Shown here piece after piece: positions 8,646 through 18,477 of a DNA stretch of 64,000 bases. Source of the stretch: Acidobacteria bacterium RIFCSPLOWO2_12_FULL_68_19 (GTDB lineage Bacteria; Acidobacteriota; Vicinamibacteria; Vicinamibacterales; UBA2999). Location: positions 1-64,000 of the forward strand of contig MELF01000025.1 in assembly GCA_001767525.1 (NCBI GenBank). The letters are read 5' to 3'. Below the pieces are notes generated by a model that was given only the letters and a program-made list of their open reading frames with translations, did not search any database and had not been told where the DNA came from. A program made the position numbers and the translations under genes. Position 1 is the stretch's first letter, and each line of letters starts with the position of its first letter.

Positions 8646-9037
8646 TTGCGCCCCTGCGCCACGTCGAATGCGTCGAGGACGACGAGCATGTTGAGAAGGC
8701 CGGCAACGATGAGGAAGGCGTTGCCGTACTCGAAGGTCGCCGCGACGGCGCGGCCGCCCCCCCGGCCCGTCGCCGCGGCCACGAAATACGGGACGCCGAC
8801 GCCGACATCGGCGAAGGCCGCGAGCGCCACGAGCGGCTGCGTCAGCTCGAACGGGAACAGGCGCCCTTCGAGCCACAGCCCGCAGGCGAACATCAGCGGG
8901 AGCGCGATCAGGAAGATCAGCCCTTTCTGACGGCGCCCGAGCCACAGATGTCCCGCGCCGGGCAGCGCCCAGGCGGCCGCGCAGATCAGATAGGTCGTCG
9001 GGAGGGAGCGGGTCTCGTCCGCCGCCGCGATCGGCAT
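8642..9037 (-). CDS. Multi-pass membrane protein (DUF6677-like)
   Basis: A 131-aa protein with about four hydrophobic segments. LICAAAWALPGAGHLWLGRRQKGLIFLIALP resembles the conserved GxGHxxLGRxxxG motif of DUF6677/TM2-like membrane proteins. The C-terminal half (FEYGNAFLIVAGLLNMLVVLDAFDVAQGRK) is also membrane-like. Function is unknown. It is flanked by other small membrane proteins, all on the minus strand and closely packed. The family name is from memory and unverified. Confidence 0.72.
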   Translation of the reverse strand: MPIAAADETRSLPTTYLICAAAWALPGAGHLWLGRRQKGLIFLIALPLMFACGLWLEGRLFPFELTQPLVALAAFADVGVGVPYFVAAATGRGGGRAVAATFEYGNAFLIVAGLLNMLVVLDAFDVAQGRK

Positions 9038-9048
9038 CGCTCGTAAGT

Positions 9049-9486
9049 CTACTGTACGACTTCCGCGCGCCAGGGTCGCAGCACGTGGGCGACGGCGAAC
9101 CCCACGGCCGCGCCGAGCATGGCGCCGGCGATGGCCCGCACGCCACTCGAGACCTGCCAGACATCGATCCGTTCGACGGCAACGGTCGCCCCATTGAAGG
9201 CCAGCGCCAGAATCGCCACGTGGCGTACCCAGACGGGGCTCCGCGCCGCGCGGCCAGGCCGGCTCCGCAGACCCGGCAGCAGCGCCACGGCCGCGCCCAT
9301 GTAGACGCCCAGACAGCGTGCGCACACGGGAAGCTGAACGCCGTCGAAATGGATCGACCGCTCCGCGATCTGGTGACAGAGGCGCGACCCGAACAGGTAC
9401 ACGATTCCCGCCGCCGGCACGGGCAACCAGGGCGTGAGCAGGATCACCGCCACCCACCCGACGGCGGCGGCGGTCAGGATCGTCAC
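9049..9486 (-). CDS. DUF2085-like membrane protein
   Basis: A 145-aa protein starting at GTG 9486-9484. The diagnostic stretch is LFGSRLCHQIAERSIHFDGVQLPVCARCLGVYMG: a CHQ motif followed by CARCLG, as in DUF2085 proteins, where the cysteines and histidine may bind metal. Four hydrophobic helices surround it. Function is unknown. It begins the minus-strand run that continues through lysS and lolD, and is divergent from the spermidine-synthase-like gene. Confidence 0.8.
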   Translation of the reverse strand: MTILTAAAVGWVAVILLTPWLPVPAAGIVYLFGSRLCHQIAERSIHFDGVQLPVCARCLGVYMGAAVALLPGLRSRPGRAARSPVWVRHVAILALAFNGATVAVERIDVWQVSSGVRAIAGAMLGAAVGFAVAHVLRPWRAEVVQ

Positions 9487-9572
9487 GCCGGAATTATCCG
9501 CCAGCAACGGGCGTCGCGCGATCGTCGGCGATCGACCCCGCCTCCGCACGCAGTGCGTCGCCGCGGCAGGCC

Positions 9573-9581
9573 TGTTAGACT
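9573..9581 (+). promoter_or_regulatory. Extended -10 promoter box, possibly leaderless
   Basis: TGTTAGACT fits an extended -10 (TGN followed by TAGACT). Its end is 7 bp before the ATG at 9589, so transcription would start at or next to the start codon. No Shine-Dalgarno sequence lies in between. No good -35 is visible. Confidence 0.5.
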
Positions 9582-9588
9582 CCGGTCG

Positions 9589-11964
9589 ATGTCCCACCGG
9601 GTGTGTCCAGCACGTGCCGATTCGCGCACCGTGGCGGGGGTCGGGGCGGTATCGGCCGCGATCCTGATGACCGAGCTCGCGCTGACGCGCATCTTCTCGG
9701 TCACGATGTATTACCACTTCGCGTTCCTCGCCATTTCGATCGCCCTCTTCGGCCTGAGCGCCAGCGGCGTCTTCGTCTACGTCCTGCGCCGGCGGCTGGC
9801 GCCCGTCGGCACCGAGGACCTCCTGACCGGCGCGGCGCTCGTCCACGCCATCGGCACGGTCGTCGCGCTCGCGTGTCTGGTGCGCATTCGCGTCGGCCTG
9901 AACTACTCGCCGTCCAATCTTGCCCTCATGCTCGTCGTGTACGGCCTGGCGGCCTTGCCGTTCTTCACGGGCGGCGCCGTGATCGCCATCGCCTTTACCC
10001 GCCTGGCGTCCCGCTTCAACGTGGTCTATGGGGCGGATCTGGTAGGTGCAGCGGGCGGCTGCCTGGCGCTGATTCCGCTGCTCAACCAGCTCGGCGCCCC
10101 CGGCGTCGTGCTGACCGCGGCAGGGCTCGCGCTCGCCGCCGCCGTCTGCTTTGCGCCCCCTGTCCGCCGCGGCCGCGTGCTCGCTGCCGTTGTCGCGCTC
10201 TTCGGCGTACCGGCGGCCGCGCAGGCGACGGGCGTCGCGCCCTTCGACGTCGTGGACACCAAGGGGCACGAAGGCGACCGGATCCTGTTCAGCAAGTGGA
10301 ATTCGTTCTCCCGCGTCGCCGTCTACGACCGCGCCCACGGCGACTGGTCGCTCAGCCCGGCCTTCAGCGGTGTCCGCGGCAAGTCGTTGTTCATGGACAT
10401 CGACTCGGCTGCGTCGACGCCCATTCTCGGGGGAACGACCCCCGCCGACGCCGCGTACCTGCGCTACGAGCTGACCGCGCTCGGCTACCACCTGGTCGAG
10501 CGTCCCGGCGGCTTCACCGCGCTCGTCATCGGACCGGGCGGCGGGCGCGACCTCGTGTCGGCGCTCCTGTTCGGGGCACGCCGGGTCGACGGCGTCGAGA
10601 TCAATCCCATCATCGTCGGCGACGTGATGCTCGGCCGGTTCCGCGACTACTCGGGCGGCATCTACGCCGACCCGCGCGTCCGCATTCACGTCGATGACGG
10701 CCGCAGCTTCGTGCGTCGGAGCGCCTCGAGCTACGACGTGATTCAGGCGTCGCTCGTCGATACCTGGGCGGCAACGGCCGCAGGCGCCTACACGCTCACG
10801 GAGAACTCGCTGTACACGACCGAAGCCTTCGGCGACTACCTCGATCATCTGAACGACGAGGGGCTGCTCACGATCACGCGCTGGGTGTTCGACGGCCTTC
10901 GCCTCGTCTCGCTCGCCCAGGAGGCGTGCGCCGCCCGCGGCCTCGATGCGGCGCAGCATCTGGCGATCGTCCGCCACGGCCGCGTGGCGACCTTCCTGCT
11001 CAAGAAACGGCCGTTCACCCGCGCCGAGACAGCCAGGCTCCTGGAGATCACCGACCGGCTCGGCTTCAGCGTGCTCTACGCGCCCGGGATGAGGCCGCCG
11101 ACGACGGCTGAGAGTCCCGTGGAGATGACGCGCACCGGAACGAGCGTGACCGACTACGCGCGTCTCATCCTGGCGGGCAACCGCCAGCGATTTCTCGAGA
11201 CGTATCCGCTCGACATCTCGCCCACCACCGACGATCGGCCGTTCTTCTTTCACACGACGCGGCTCGGCGACCAGTTCAACGTCGCATTCGGGCGGTCGAT
11301 GCTGTTCGGGAACGGGCTGAGCGCGCTACTGACGCTGATGGGCATCTCGGCGCTCGTCGTGGCGCTGTTCGTCATCGGACCGCTCGTCGCCGGCCGGGAG
11401 CGGCCGGACCCTGGCTGGGGCCGCTGGCTCCTGTACTTCGGCGCGCTCGGCGCCGGATTCATGCTGCTCGAAGTCGCGCTCCTGCAGCGGTTCGTGCTCC
11501 TGCTCGGACACCCGGTCTATTCGCTGGCCGTCACGCTCTGCTCCCTGTTGCTGGGCACCGGCCTCGGCAGCCTGGTCAGCCGCCGGATCGCGGAGGACCG
11601 GCTCCGGGCGGCCGCGCGTCGTGCGCTCGCGACCTCTGTCGGCATCGCGCTCGTCAGCGCCGCGCTCCTCACCGGAGTGGTCGACGTCGCGATTGCGTGG
11701 CCCCTCCCGCTCCGCATTACGGCCGCGGCCGCTCTGCTCGTCCCGGTCGGCATCGTGCTCGGGATCCCACTGCCGGCCGGCATGCGGCTCGTCGCCGCGT
11801 CGCGCCCCGCACTCATCCCCTGGGGCTGGGGGTTGAACGGCGCGCTGTCAGTCGTTGGAGCGACGCTTGCCGTGTTTCTCGCGATGAACTGGGGATTCTC
11901 GGTCACTTTATCGACTGCGGCGCTGGCCTACGGTGTCGCGTCTACAGCCGTTCTCAAAGCGTAA
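9589..11964 (+). CDS. Membrane-embedded spermine/spermidine synthase-like protein
   Basis: A 791-aa protein. Residues 1-220 form about seven membrane helices, the middle (about 230-580) is a SAM-binding Rossmann domain, and residues about 580-790 form another set of helices. The Rossmann segment reads FTALVIGPGGGRDLVSALLFGARRVDGVEINP, followed by YDVIQASLVDTW and LTENSLYTTEAFGDYLDHLN, the pattern of aminopropyltransferase-like domains. Many fused membrane relatives are not proven polyamine synthases, so the substrate is uncertain. The ATG at 9589 follows an extended -10 box by 7 bp. The gene is monocistronic and divergent from the DUF2085-like gene. Confidence 0.85.
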   Translation: MSHRVCPARADSRTVAGVGAVSAAILMTELALTRIFSVTMYYHFAFLAISIALFGLSASGVFVYVLRRRLAPVGTEDLLTGAALVHAIGTVVALACLVRIRVGLNYSPSNLALMLVVYGLAALPFFTGGAVIAIAFTRLASRFNVVYGADLVGAAGGCLALIPLLNQLGAPGVVLTAAGLALAAAVCFAPPVRRGRVLAAVVALFGVPAAAQATGVAPFDVVDTKGHEGDRILFSKWNSFSRVAVYDRAHGDWSLSPAFSGVRGKSLFMDIDSAASTPILGGTTPADAAYLRYELTALGYHLVERPGGFTALVIGPGGGRDLVSALLFGARRVDGVEINPIIVGDVMLGRFRDYSGGIYADPRVRIHVDDGRSFVRRSASSYDVIQASLVDTWAATAAGAYTLTENSLYTTEAFGDYLDHLNDEGLLTITRWVFDGLRLVSLAQEACAARGLDAAQHLAIVRHGRVATFLLKKRPFTRAETARLLEITDRLGFSVLYAPGMRPPTTAESPVEMTRTGTSVTDYARLILAGNRQRFLETYPLDISPTTDDRPFFFHTTRLGDQFNVAFGRSMLFGNGLSALLTLMGISALVVALFVIGPLVAGRERPDPGWGRWLLYFGALGAGFMLLEVALLQRFVLLLGHPVYSLAVTLCSLLLGTGLGSLVSRRIAEDRLRAAARRALATSVGIALVSAALLTGVVDVAIAWPLPLRITAAAALLVPVGIVLGIPLPAGMRLVAASRPALIPWGWGLNGALSVVGATLAVFLAMNWGFSVTLSTAALAYGVASTAVLKA

Positions 11965-12044
11965 TATCCAACAGGTCAATAACTTAACGAGACCGTCGCT
12001 TGGCTGAATACGGGCGGACGACTTGCCCGTGATCGCTGTGATCC

Positions 12045-12091
12045 TAACGCCATTAGATTTTTGAACATCGTTCGATCCATGATTGGCGTTA
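12045..12091 (+). promoter_or_regulatory. Putative TetR operator region
   Basis: Two nested inverted repeats lie just upstream of the TetR gene: outer arms TAACGCCA (12045-12052) and TGGCGTTA (12084-12091), and an inner GAAC-ATC-GTTC (12063-12073). Short palindromes of the inner kind are usual operators for TetR/AcrR repressors that control adjacent efflux pumps. Binding is inferred from position and symmetry only. Confidence 0.5.
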
Positions 12092-12092
12092 G

Positions 12093-12785
12093 ATGGGTAC
12101 ACGAGAGCGACAGCAACGCGACCGCGACCGCACGCGTGACGCGATCCTGACCGCCGCACGCGGGTTGTTCGTCACCGACGGCTACCACAACGTTTCGATG
12201 CGCAAGATCGCCGAGCGCATCGAGTACAGCCCCGCGGCGATTTACAGTTACTTCCCGAGCAAGGACGACATCTTCTTCGCGCTCGCCGAAGAGGGATTTC
12301 GCAGCCTGGCCGGTCATCTGCTGGGCGCAATCGAGGGGGTCGCGGATCCGCTCGACCGGCTGCGCCGGGGACTCTGGGCGTTCTACGAGTTCTCCAAGCT
12401 GAACCCCGAGTATTTCGGGCTGATGTTCATCGACCGCTCCGTCCCAAGCCTTGGGCAGGACTTCCAGCGGTTCGAATTCTTCCAACACGTGACGACCGCA
12501 GCGGAAGCCGACATCCAGGCCTGCATCGAACGGGGGCAGTTCTCGAAAGAGCTGAATCCCGCGGCCGCTCTGCACGTCTGCTGGGTCGGCATGCTCGGCG
12601 CCGCCACCATCGGCCTGGCACAGCGGCTCGCGCCCGGCGAAGACCCCGACGCGCTCGCTCGCGATCTGCTCGATGCGATGCTGGCTGGCTTCACCACGCC
12701 GGTCCGCACCACGTTCGTGGCTTCGCCATGCCCATTTCACCTGCCGGACACCGCTCCTTCGACCGTCGGACACAACCATGCGTAG
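12093..12785 (+). CDS. TetR/AcrR-family transcriptional regulator
   Basis: A 230-aa repressor. The N-terminal helix-turn-helix reads RDRTRDAILTAARGLFVTDGYHNVSMRKIAERIEYSPAAIYSYFPSKDDIFFAL, the classic TetR pattern ending in YxYFPSKD. The C-terminal ligand-binding part is variable (residues about 70-220). The gene overlaps the start of the membrane fusion protein by 8 bp, so regulator, adaptor and pump form one operon. It probably represses the operon through the palindromes just upstream. Inducer unknown. Confidence 0.92.
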   Translation: MGTRERQQRDRDRTRDAILTAARGLFVTDGYHNVSMRKIAERIEYSPAAIYSYFPSKDDIFFALAEEGFRSLAGHLLGAIEGVADPLDRLRRGLWAFYEFSKLNPEYFGLMFIDRSVPSLGQDFQRFEFFQHVTTAAEADIQACIERGQFSKELNPAAALHVCWVGMLGAATIGLAQRLAPGEDPDALARDLLDAMLAGFTTPVRTTFVASPCPFHLPDTAPSTVGHNHA

Positions 12786-13914
12786 ATCTCTCCTTGCTTC
12801 CGTGCTCTGCCTCCTCGCGGCCGCCGCGGCGGCGTGCCGCCAATCGGAGGCGCCGGCTGCCGCCGCCGCCCCGCCCGCCGTCGAGCACCACACCGACGTC
12901 GCGGCCGTCAAGGTCGACGTCACGGATCTCGAGTCGACGCTGCACATCTCGGGCAATCTGATGCCCGAGACGCGCGTGGCCATCATGTCCAAGCTCCCGG
13001 GCACCCTCTCCCGTGTCATGGTCGACATCGGCGACCGTGTCCGCGCCGGACAGGCGGTGGCGCTCCTCGACCGGCGTGAAATCGACGCGCAGGTGGATGC
13101 CGCCGCCGCAGCCGTCGGCGTGGCGGAGGCCGGCCTGGAAGCGGCGGAAGCGGCGCTGGCGAACGCATCACTCGAACACGAACGAGCGCAGAAGCTCTTC
13201 GAGCGCGGCGCGCTGCCGCGGCAGCGGCTCGATGCCTCCGACACCGCCCGGCGCGCGGGCGCGGCGCAGCGCGATCTGGCCCGGGCGGCGCTCGCGCAGG
13301 CGCAGGCGTCGCTCCGCCGCGCGCAGGAAGTGCGGCGCGACGCCACGCTCACCTCCCCGATCGACGGCGTCATCGTCGAGCGGCACTACGACGCCGGCAG
13401 CCTGGTTGGGCAGGGAGACACGCCGGTGGTCGTGGTGGCCGATCTCCGCGTGATGAAGCTCGAAGCCGGGGTGTCGGAGCTCGACGCGGGACGGCTCCGG
13501 GTCGGCATGCCGGCGCGGGTGGCGGCGCAGGCCCGGGCCGACGAGGTCTTCGAGGGCCGCCTGACCGCCATCGCGCCGGAAGTCGACGCCCGGAACCGCC
13601 ATTTCCGAATCGAAGTACGGGTCCCCAACCGGAACGGCGCGCTGCTGTCCGGGATGTACGGAGCGGCCACCATCCCGCTCGAGCGCGCGCCCCAGGCCCT
13701 CGCCGTTCCCCGCGAAGCGATCACGACCCGCGACGGGACACGCGTCGCGCTGCGGATCGATGGCGACATCGTGACGGCCGTGCCGGTGAGGGAAGGGATC
13801 ACCGACGGGCGCCTCGTTCAGATTGCCGCCGGCCTCCAGCCGGGCGACATCGTCGTCTCGGACGCGCGTCAGGACGTCGGCGCCGGCGCGAAGGTAACCC
13901 CGATCTTCAAGTGA
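12778..13914 (+). CDS. RND efflux periplasmic adaptor (membrane fusion protein), lipoprotein
   Basis: A 378-aa HlyD/AcrA-type adaptor. The N-terminus MRRSLLASVLCLLAAAAAAC is a lipoprotein signal ending at a lipobox cysteine. It is followed by the barrel-sandwich half GTLSRVMVDIGDRVRAGQAVALLD, a long alpha-helical hairpin rich in Ala/Glu/Arg (about residues 95-180), and the second half TSPIDGVIVERHYDAGSLVGQG. The beta-barrel and membrane-proximal domains follow to IFK. It should link the inner-membrane RND pump to the outer-membrane channel. It lies 33 bp upstream of the fused pump gene and overlaps the TetR gene. Confidence 0.92.
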   Translation: MRRSLLASVLCLLAAAAAACRQSEAPAAAAAPPAVEHHTDVAAVKVDVTDLESTLHISGNLMPETRVAIMSKLPGTLSRVMVDIGDRVRAGQAVALLDRREIDAQVDAAAAAVGVAEAGLEAAEAALANASLEHERAQKLFERGALPRQRLDASDTARRAGAAQRDLARAALAQAQASLRRAQEVRRDATLTSPIDGVIVERHYDAGSLVGQGDTPVVVVADLRVMKLEAGVSELDAGRLRVGMPARVAAQARADEVFEGRLTAIAPEVDARNRHFRIEVRVPNRNGALLSGMYGAATIPLERAPQALAVPREAITTRDGTRVALRIDGDIVTAVPVREGITDGRLVQIAAGLQPGDIVVSDARQDVGAGAKVTPIFK

Positions 13915-13947
13915 GCCGGGCCCTTCCGGGCCCGGCGGAGAACGACC

Positions 13948-16900
13948 ATGTGGATCTCCGACGTCTCCATTCGCCGTCCTGTGTTCGCCACGATGGTCAT
14001 CATGAGCTTCATGGTGCTCGGCGTGGTGTCGATGACGCGGCTCGGCATCGACCTCTTTCCCGAGGTCAATTTTCCATTCGTCAACATCACGGTCGTCTAT
14101 CCCGGCGCCTCGCCCGAGGAGGTCGAGACGCTGGTGACCCAGCCGATCGAGGACGCCGTCGCCGGGATCAACGGCGTCAAGCGCGTGGTCTCGAGCTCGA
14201 CCGAGTCGGTCTCGCGCGTGGGGCTGGAGCTGCGCCTCGAGATCGATCCCCAGGCGGCGGCGGCCGAGGTGCGGGAAAAGGTCGCCGCGATCCGGAGCCG
14301 GCTGCCGGCGGAGATCGAGGACCCGACGATCGTCCGTTTCGACGTCGCCGCGCTGCCGATCATGACGTTCGCCGTCGGCTCGTCGCAGCGCTCGGACGTC
14401 ACGCGTCGGCAGGTCGAAGACGACGTGAAGCCGCTGCTCGAGCAGATCGACGGCGTCGCCGCCGTCGAAGTGAACGGCGGCGAGGTGCGGGAAATCCAGG
14501 TGGAGCTCGATCCGGGCCGGCTCGAGGCGGTGAACCTGCCGCTCTCGCTGGTGGCCGAGAAGCTCGGCGCGGAGAACCTCGACCTGCCGGGCGGCACGCT
14601 CGAACAGCCCGGAAGGACGGTGTCGCTGCGCACCAAAGGCGAGTTCACGACGGTCGAGGAGATCGAAGAGGTCATCCTTCGATCCGACGGCGGCTCGACC
14701 CTTAGCGTCGGCGACGTGGGGCGCGTCATCGACGGCTTCGAGGAGCGCACGTCCACGACCCGGCTCGACGGCGCCGACGCCGTGTCGTTCTCGATCAAGA
14801 AGCAATCGGGAGCGAACACCGCCGCGATCGCCGAGCGCGTCCGCGCGGCGCTCGAACGGGTCCGCGCGACGTTCCCCCAGCTCGAGGTCAGGCCGGTGCA
14901 CGACGATTCGGAGTTCATCCGGCAGAACGTCGCGGAAGTCCGCGAATCGATCGTCTTCGGCGCGCTGATGGCGGTGCTGGTGATCTTCGTCTTCATGCGC
15001 GATTGGCGCTCCACGCTCATCACCGCGCTCGCGCTGCCGACCTCGGTCATCGCCACCTTCTTCTTCATCTGGATCGCCGGCTTCACGATCAACATGATGA
15101 CGCTGATGGCGCTGTCGCTCGTCATCGGCATCCTCATCGACGACGCCGTGGTCGTGCGCGAGAACATCTACCGGCACATGGAGCACGGGGAGGACCGGGT
15201 GACGGCCGCGCGCCGGGGCACCTCCGAAATCGGCCTCGCCGTCATGGCGACGACGTTCACGATCCTGGCGGTGTTCCTCCCGGTCGGCTTCATGACCGGC
15301 ATCGTCGGCCAGTTCTTCAAGTCGTTCGCGCTCACGATCGCGTTCGCGGTGGCGATGTCGCTGTTCGTGGCGTTCACGCTCGACCCGATGCTCTCGTCAC
15401 GCTTCGTCCGCTACATCCCGCCGGACGCGCGGATGCGGACCTGGACGGGCCGGATGTTCGAAGCGTGGGGGCGCGCCTACGACCGGCTCGACCGGGCGTA
15501 CCACCGCGTGCTCGCCGCGGCGCTCGGCCATCCGTGGACGACGCTGGCCGCGGCGGCGGCGGTGTTGGTCGCGAGCCTGAGCACGACGGCGGTCATGGGC
15601 ACCGAGTTCGTTCCCGTGGAGGACCGGGGCGAGTTCCAGGCGATCGTGGAGCTGCCGCCGGGCACGTCCTTCGCGGAGAGCGTCGCGACGGTGGCGCGAG
15701 TGGAGCGCGAGATCCGCGGGATTCCCGAGGTGACGCAGATCTTCAGCACCGTCGGCGTCAACGGCCAGGTCCGCGCCTCGAACCTGCGCGTCCGCCTGAC
15801 CAAGAAGACCGAGCGGGAGCGCGGCGTCGGCGAGATCAAGGCGCAGGTCCGGGCGTTCCTGGCGGACATGCCGTTTGTCGACGGCAAGGTCGCCGATCCA
15901 GAGTTCATGCAGGGAGCGCCCTACGAGCCGCCGATCAACGTGTTCGTCCGGGGCGACGACCTCGCGGCGCTGCAGCGCGTCACCGGCGAGATCCAGGCGC
16001 GCGTGCGGACGGTGCCGGGCACCGTCGACGTCAGCAGCAATCTCGAGAGCGGGCAGCCGGAGATCGTCGCGCGGATCAATCGCTCGCTCGCCGCCGATCT
16101 CGGCTTCAGCGTCGGCGGCATCGCGACCCAGCTGCGCGGCATGGTCGAAGGGATCGTGCCCACCCGTTTTCGCGAGGGCGACCGCGAGTACGACATCCGC
16201 GTGCGGCTGGCGCCGGCGTTCCGGAACGATCCGGCCGCGATCCTGCGCACCCCGCTCTATTCCCCGGCGGGCACCGCCGTTCGGACCGGCGAGGTCGTCG
16301 ACCTGGCGCCTGCCGTCGGCCCCGCCAGCATCGACCGCGAGCAGCGGCGGCGTCAGGCGACCATCGGCATCGACCTGGCGCCCGGCTACGCGCTCGGTGA
16401 CGTCACCGCCGAGATCGAACGGGCCGTCGCCACCGTGTCGATGCCGCCGACCTTCGAGTGGGGCTTCGCAGGCGACGTCGAGCTGATGCAGGAATCGGCC
16501 GCGGCGATGGGGCTCGCGCTCGTGCTCGCCGTCGCGTTCATCTACATCGTGCTCGCCTCCCAGTTCGAGTCGTTCCTGCAGCCGGCCATCATCATGCTCT
16601 CGCTGCCGCTGGCGCTGGTCGGCGCCCTCCTGCTCCTGCTCGTGACGGGCAAGAACCTCGGCATGCCCGCCATGATCGGCGTCGTCATGCTCATGGGGCT
16701 TGTGACGAAGAACGCCATCCTGCTCGTCGACTACACGAACCAGCTGCGCCGCGAAGGACGGCCGCTCGACGATGCCCTGCTCCACGCCGGGCCCGTGCGG
16801 CTGCGGCCGATCGTCATGACAACGGTGGCGATGATCCTCGGCATGCTGCCGTCGGCCATCAAGACAGGCGACGGGAGCGAGTTCCGCTCGCCGATCGCGA

Positions 16901-18363
16901 TTGCGACCATCGGCGGTCTCATCACCTCGACGATGCTGACGCTTGTCGTCGTGCCGGTGGCGTACCTGCTGCTCGAGCGGGCCGTCGCGCGGTTCAGGGC
17001 GTGGCGGCAGGCGCCGCTCCCGGCGAGCGTGCAGACCGCCGGACGGATCGCGGGCGTCCTGATCCTGCTGGCGCTCGTGGGTGCGTTCCTGACCGTCGCG
17101 TCTGCCTGGGCGCAATCGCCGCCGCCGGCCCTCACCATCGACCGGGCGCTGGAGCTGGCGGTCACGCGCAACGAGGGCCTCAAGGCCACGCGCGAGCGGC
17201 TTCGCGAGAGCCAGGCGAACGTGGCCGGGGCGCGCGCCGCCTTCCTGCCTTCGGTCGACCTGAATTTCCTCTACACGCCGACCCAGGCGTCGCCGCTCCT
17301 GAAGATTCCGGCGGGAGTGTTCGGGCCCACCGAGCAGAACTTCCGCGCGAAGATGGTCCGGGAGAACGTGGTGCGCGTCGACATCTCGCAACCCCTTTAC
17401 ACGGGTGGACGACTGACGCACGCCTACGGCGCCCAGGCCGCCAGCGAGGAAGGGAGCCGCCTGGAGCTGGAGCGCGCGCAGCAGGCGCTCACGCTGCGCG
17501 TCTACGAGACGTTCTATGCCGCGCTCATGGCCGATCAGGGCGTGGGTACGACAGACGAGGGGGTTCGAATCGCGGAACGGCATCTCGAGCTCTCGCGGGC
17601 GCGCTTCGAGGCCGGCTCCGCCGCCAGGCTCGACGTACTGCGCGCGGAAGTGGAGCTGGCGAACGCCCGCGCCCGCCTCATCCGCGCGCGCAGCAGCGCC
17701 GAGGTCTCGCACCAGGCCCTCAGAACCGTTCTGTCGCTGCCACCTGACGCGCCGCTGCAGCTGGCGGGAACGCTCGACGACGTCCCGCCGCTGCCGGCAG
17801 GCGCTGACTTGCGGAAGGCGCTCGGCGTGCGACCCGATATCCGCGCCATCGCCCAGCAGCGGGAGGCGGCCGAACGCCTCGTCGCGCTCGCCAACGCCGA
17901 ACTCAAGCCAACCGTGGCGCTGGCGGGCAACTTTCAGTACCAGGAGGACGGCGTCGACCAGTTGTTCAACAACACCAACCGGAGCTATCAGTTCGGCTTG
18001 GCGCTCCGGGTTCCGCTGTTTGCGGCGCCGACGGTTGCCGCCAGGCGCGCGGCGGCGACCGCGCGGGTGCGGCAGGCGCAGTACACGGGGACCGCGGCGC
18101 TCGACCTCGCGCGGCTGGAGCTGGCGACGGCCTCGACCGAGCTCGAAGCGGCGCGCGAGATCGTGGCCACGCAGCGGATAGCGCTCGAGCTCGCCCGGGA
18201 GAGCCTCGACATCGCCGAGGTGTCCTACGAGAACGGCGTCATCACCGCGGCCGAGCTGAACGACGCGCGGCTGTCGCTCGTCGAAACGGAGTGGGAGCTG
18301 ACACAGGCGAAGTACGCGCAGATCGTGGCCGCCGCGAAGACGCGGTTCGCGGCGGGGCTGTAA
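13948..18363 (+). CDS. RND efflux permease fused to TolC-like outer-membrane factor
   Basis: One uninterrupted frame of 1,471 aa. Residues 1 to about 1015 are a complete AcrB/MdtB-type permease: N-terminal helix [18 protein letters not shown], porter domains, the [13 protein letters not shown] helix with the proton-relay Asp pair, and the last helices ending [13 protein letters not shown]. After a basic linker comes a hydrophobic segment (about 1036-1052) ending ASAWA before QSPPP, which looks like a signal peptide with an AxA cleavage site. Residues about 1060-1471 are a TolC/CusC-like protein with two OEP repeats ([11 protein letters not shown] and [12 protein letters not shown]-type strands, and long helices). 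The permease C-terminus is cytoplasmic, so the internal segment could export the second half. Confidence 0.9.
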   Translation: MWISDVSIRRPVFATMVIMSFMVLGVVSMTRLGIDLFPEVNFPFVNITVVYPGASPEEVETLVTQPIEDAVAGINGVKRVVSSSTESVSRVGLELRLEIDPQAAAAEVREKVAAIRSRLPAEIEDPTIVRFDVAALPIMTFAVGSSQRSDVTRRQVEDDVKPLLEQIDGVAAVEVNGGEVREIQVELDPGRLEAVNLPLSLVAEKLGAENLDLPGGTLEQPGRTVSLRTKGEFTTVEEIEEVILRSDGGSTLSVGDVGRVIDGFEERTSTTRLDGADAVSFSIKKQSGANTAAIAERVRAALERVRATFPQLEVRPVHDDSEFIRQNVAEVRESIVFGALMAVLVIFVFMRDWRSTLITALALPTSVIATFFFIWIAGFTINMMTLMALSLVIGILIDDAVVVRENIYRHMEHGEDRVTAARRGTSEIGLAVMATTFTILAVFLPVGFMTGIVGQFFKSFALTIAFAVAMSLFVAFTLDPMLSSRFVRYIPPDARMRTWTGRMFEAWGRAYDRLDRAYHRVLAAALGHPWTTLAAAAAVLVASLSTTAVMGTEFVPVEDRGEFQAIVELPPGTSFAESVATVARVEREIRGIPEVTQIFSTVGVNGQVRASNLRVRLTKKTERERGVGEIKAQVRAFLADMPFVDGKVADPEFMQGAPYEPPINVFVRGDDLAALQRVTGEIQARVRTVPGTVDVSSNLESGQPEIVARINRSLAADLGFSVGGIATQLRGMVEGIVPTRFREGDREYDIRVRLAPAFRNDPAAILRTPLYSPAGTAVRTGEVVDLAPAVGPASIDREQRRRQATIGIDLAPGYALGDVTAEIERAVATVSMPPTFEWGFAGDVELMQESAAAMGLALVLAVAFIYIVLASQFESFLQPAIIMLSLPLALVGALLLLLVTGKNLGMPAMIGVVMLMGLVTKNAILLVDYTNQLRREGRPLDDALLHAGPVRLRPIVMTTVAMILGMLPSAIKTGDGSEFRSPIAIATIGGLITSTMLTLVVVPVAYLLLERAVARFRAWRQAPLPASVQTAGRIAGVLILLALVGAFLTVASAWAQSPPPALTIDRALELAVTRNEGLKATRERLRESQANVAGARAAFLPSVDLNFLYTPTQASPLLKIPAGVFGPTEQNFRAKMVRENVVRVDISQPLYTGGRLTHAYGAQAASEEGSRLELERAQQALTLRVYETFYAALMADQGVGTTDEGVRIAERHLELSRARFEAGSAARLDVLRAEVELANARARLIRARSSAEVSHQALRTVLSLPPDAPLQLAGTLDDVPPLPAGADLRKALGVRPDIRAIAQQREAAERLVALANAELKPTVALAGNFQYQEDGVDQLFNNTNRSYQFGLALRVPLFAAPTVAARRAAATARVRQAQYTGTAALDLARLELATASTELEAAREIVATQRIALELARESLDIAEVSYENGVITAAELNDARLSLVETEWELTQAKYAQIVAAAKTRFAAGL

Positions 18364-18385
18364 TCGCGGCGGCCTTCACCGCCGT

Positions 18386-18444
18386 GAACACCGCGACGCC
18401 GAGACGCCTTCCACCTGTCTCGGCGCCTCGAGGCCTCGGTGTTC
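18386..18444. repeat. Inverted repeat after the efflux operon
   Basis: Two nested stems: GCCGAGAC (18398-18405) pairs with GTCTCGGC (18417-18424), and GAACACCG (18386-18393) with CGGTGTTC (18437-18444). It lies 22 bp after the efflux stop codon and could act as a transcription or mRNA-stability barrier, though there is no T tract. The sequence resembles the 7-bp GAGGCGC/CGAGACG units also seen around 32222-32281. Confidence 0.6.
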
Positions 18445-18477
18445 CGTGATCGGTGGCAGGCGCGGTAACCTGTGCCT

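Noticed and set aside
17555-17580. A tRNA T-loop-like GGTTCGAATC
   Set aside because: It lies inside the conserved outer-membrane-factor coding region and no cloverleaf arms surround it.
15397-17712. A 771-codon minus-strand frame inside the efflux fusion gene
   Set aside because: It is a shadow of the plus-strand RND-outer-membrane-factor gene, with the same antisense composition.
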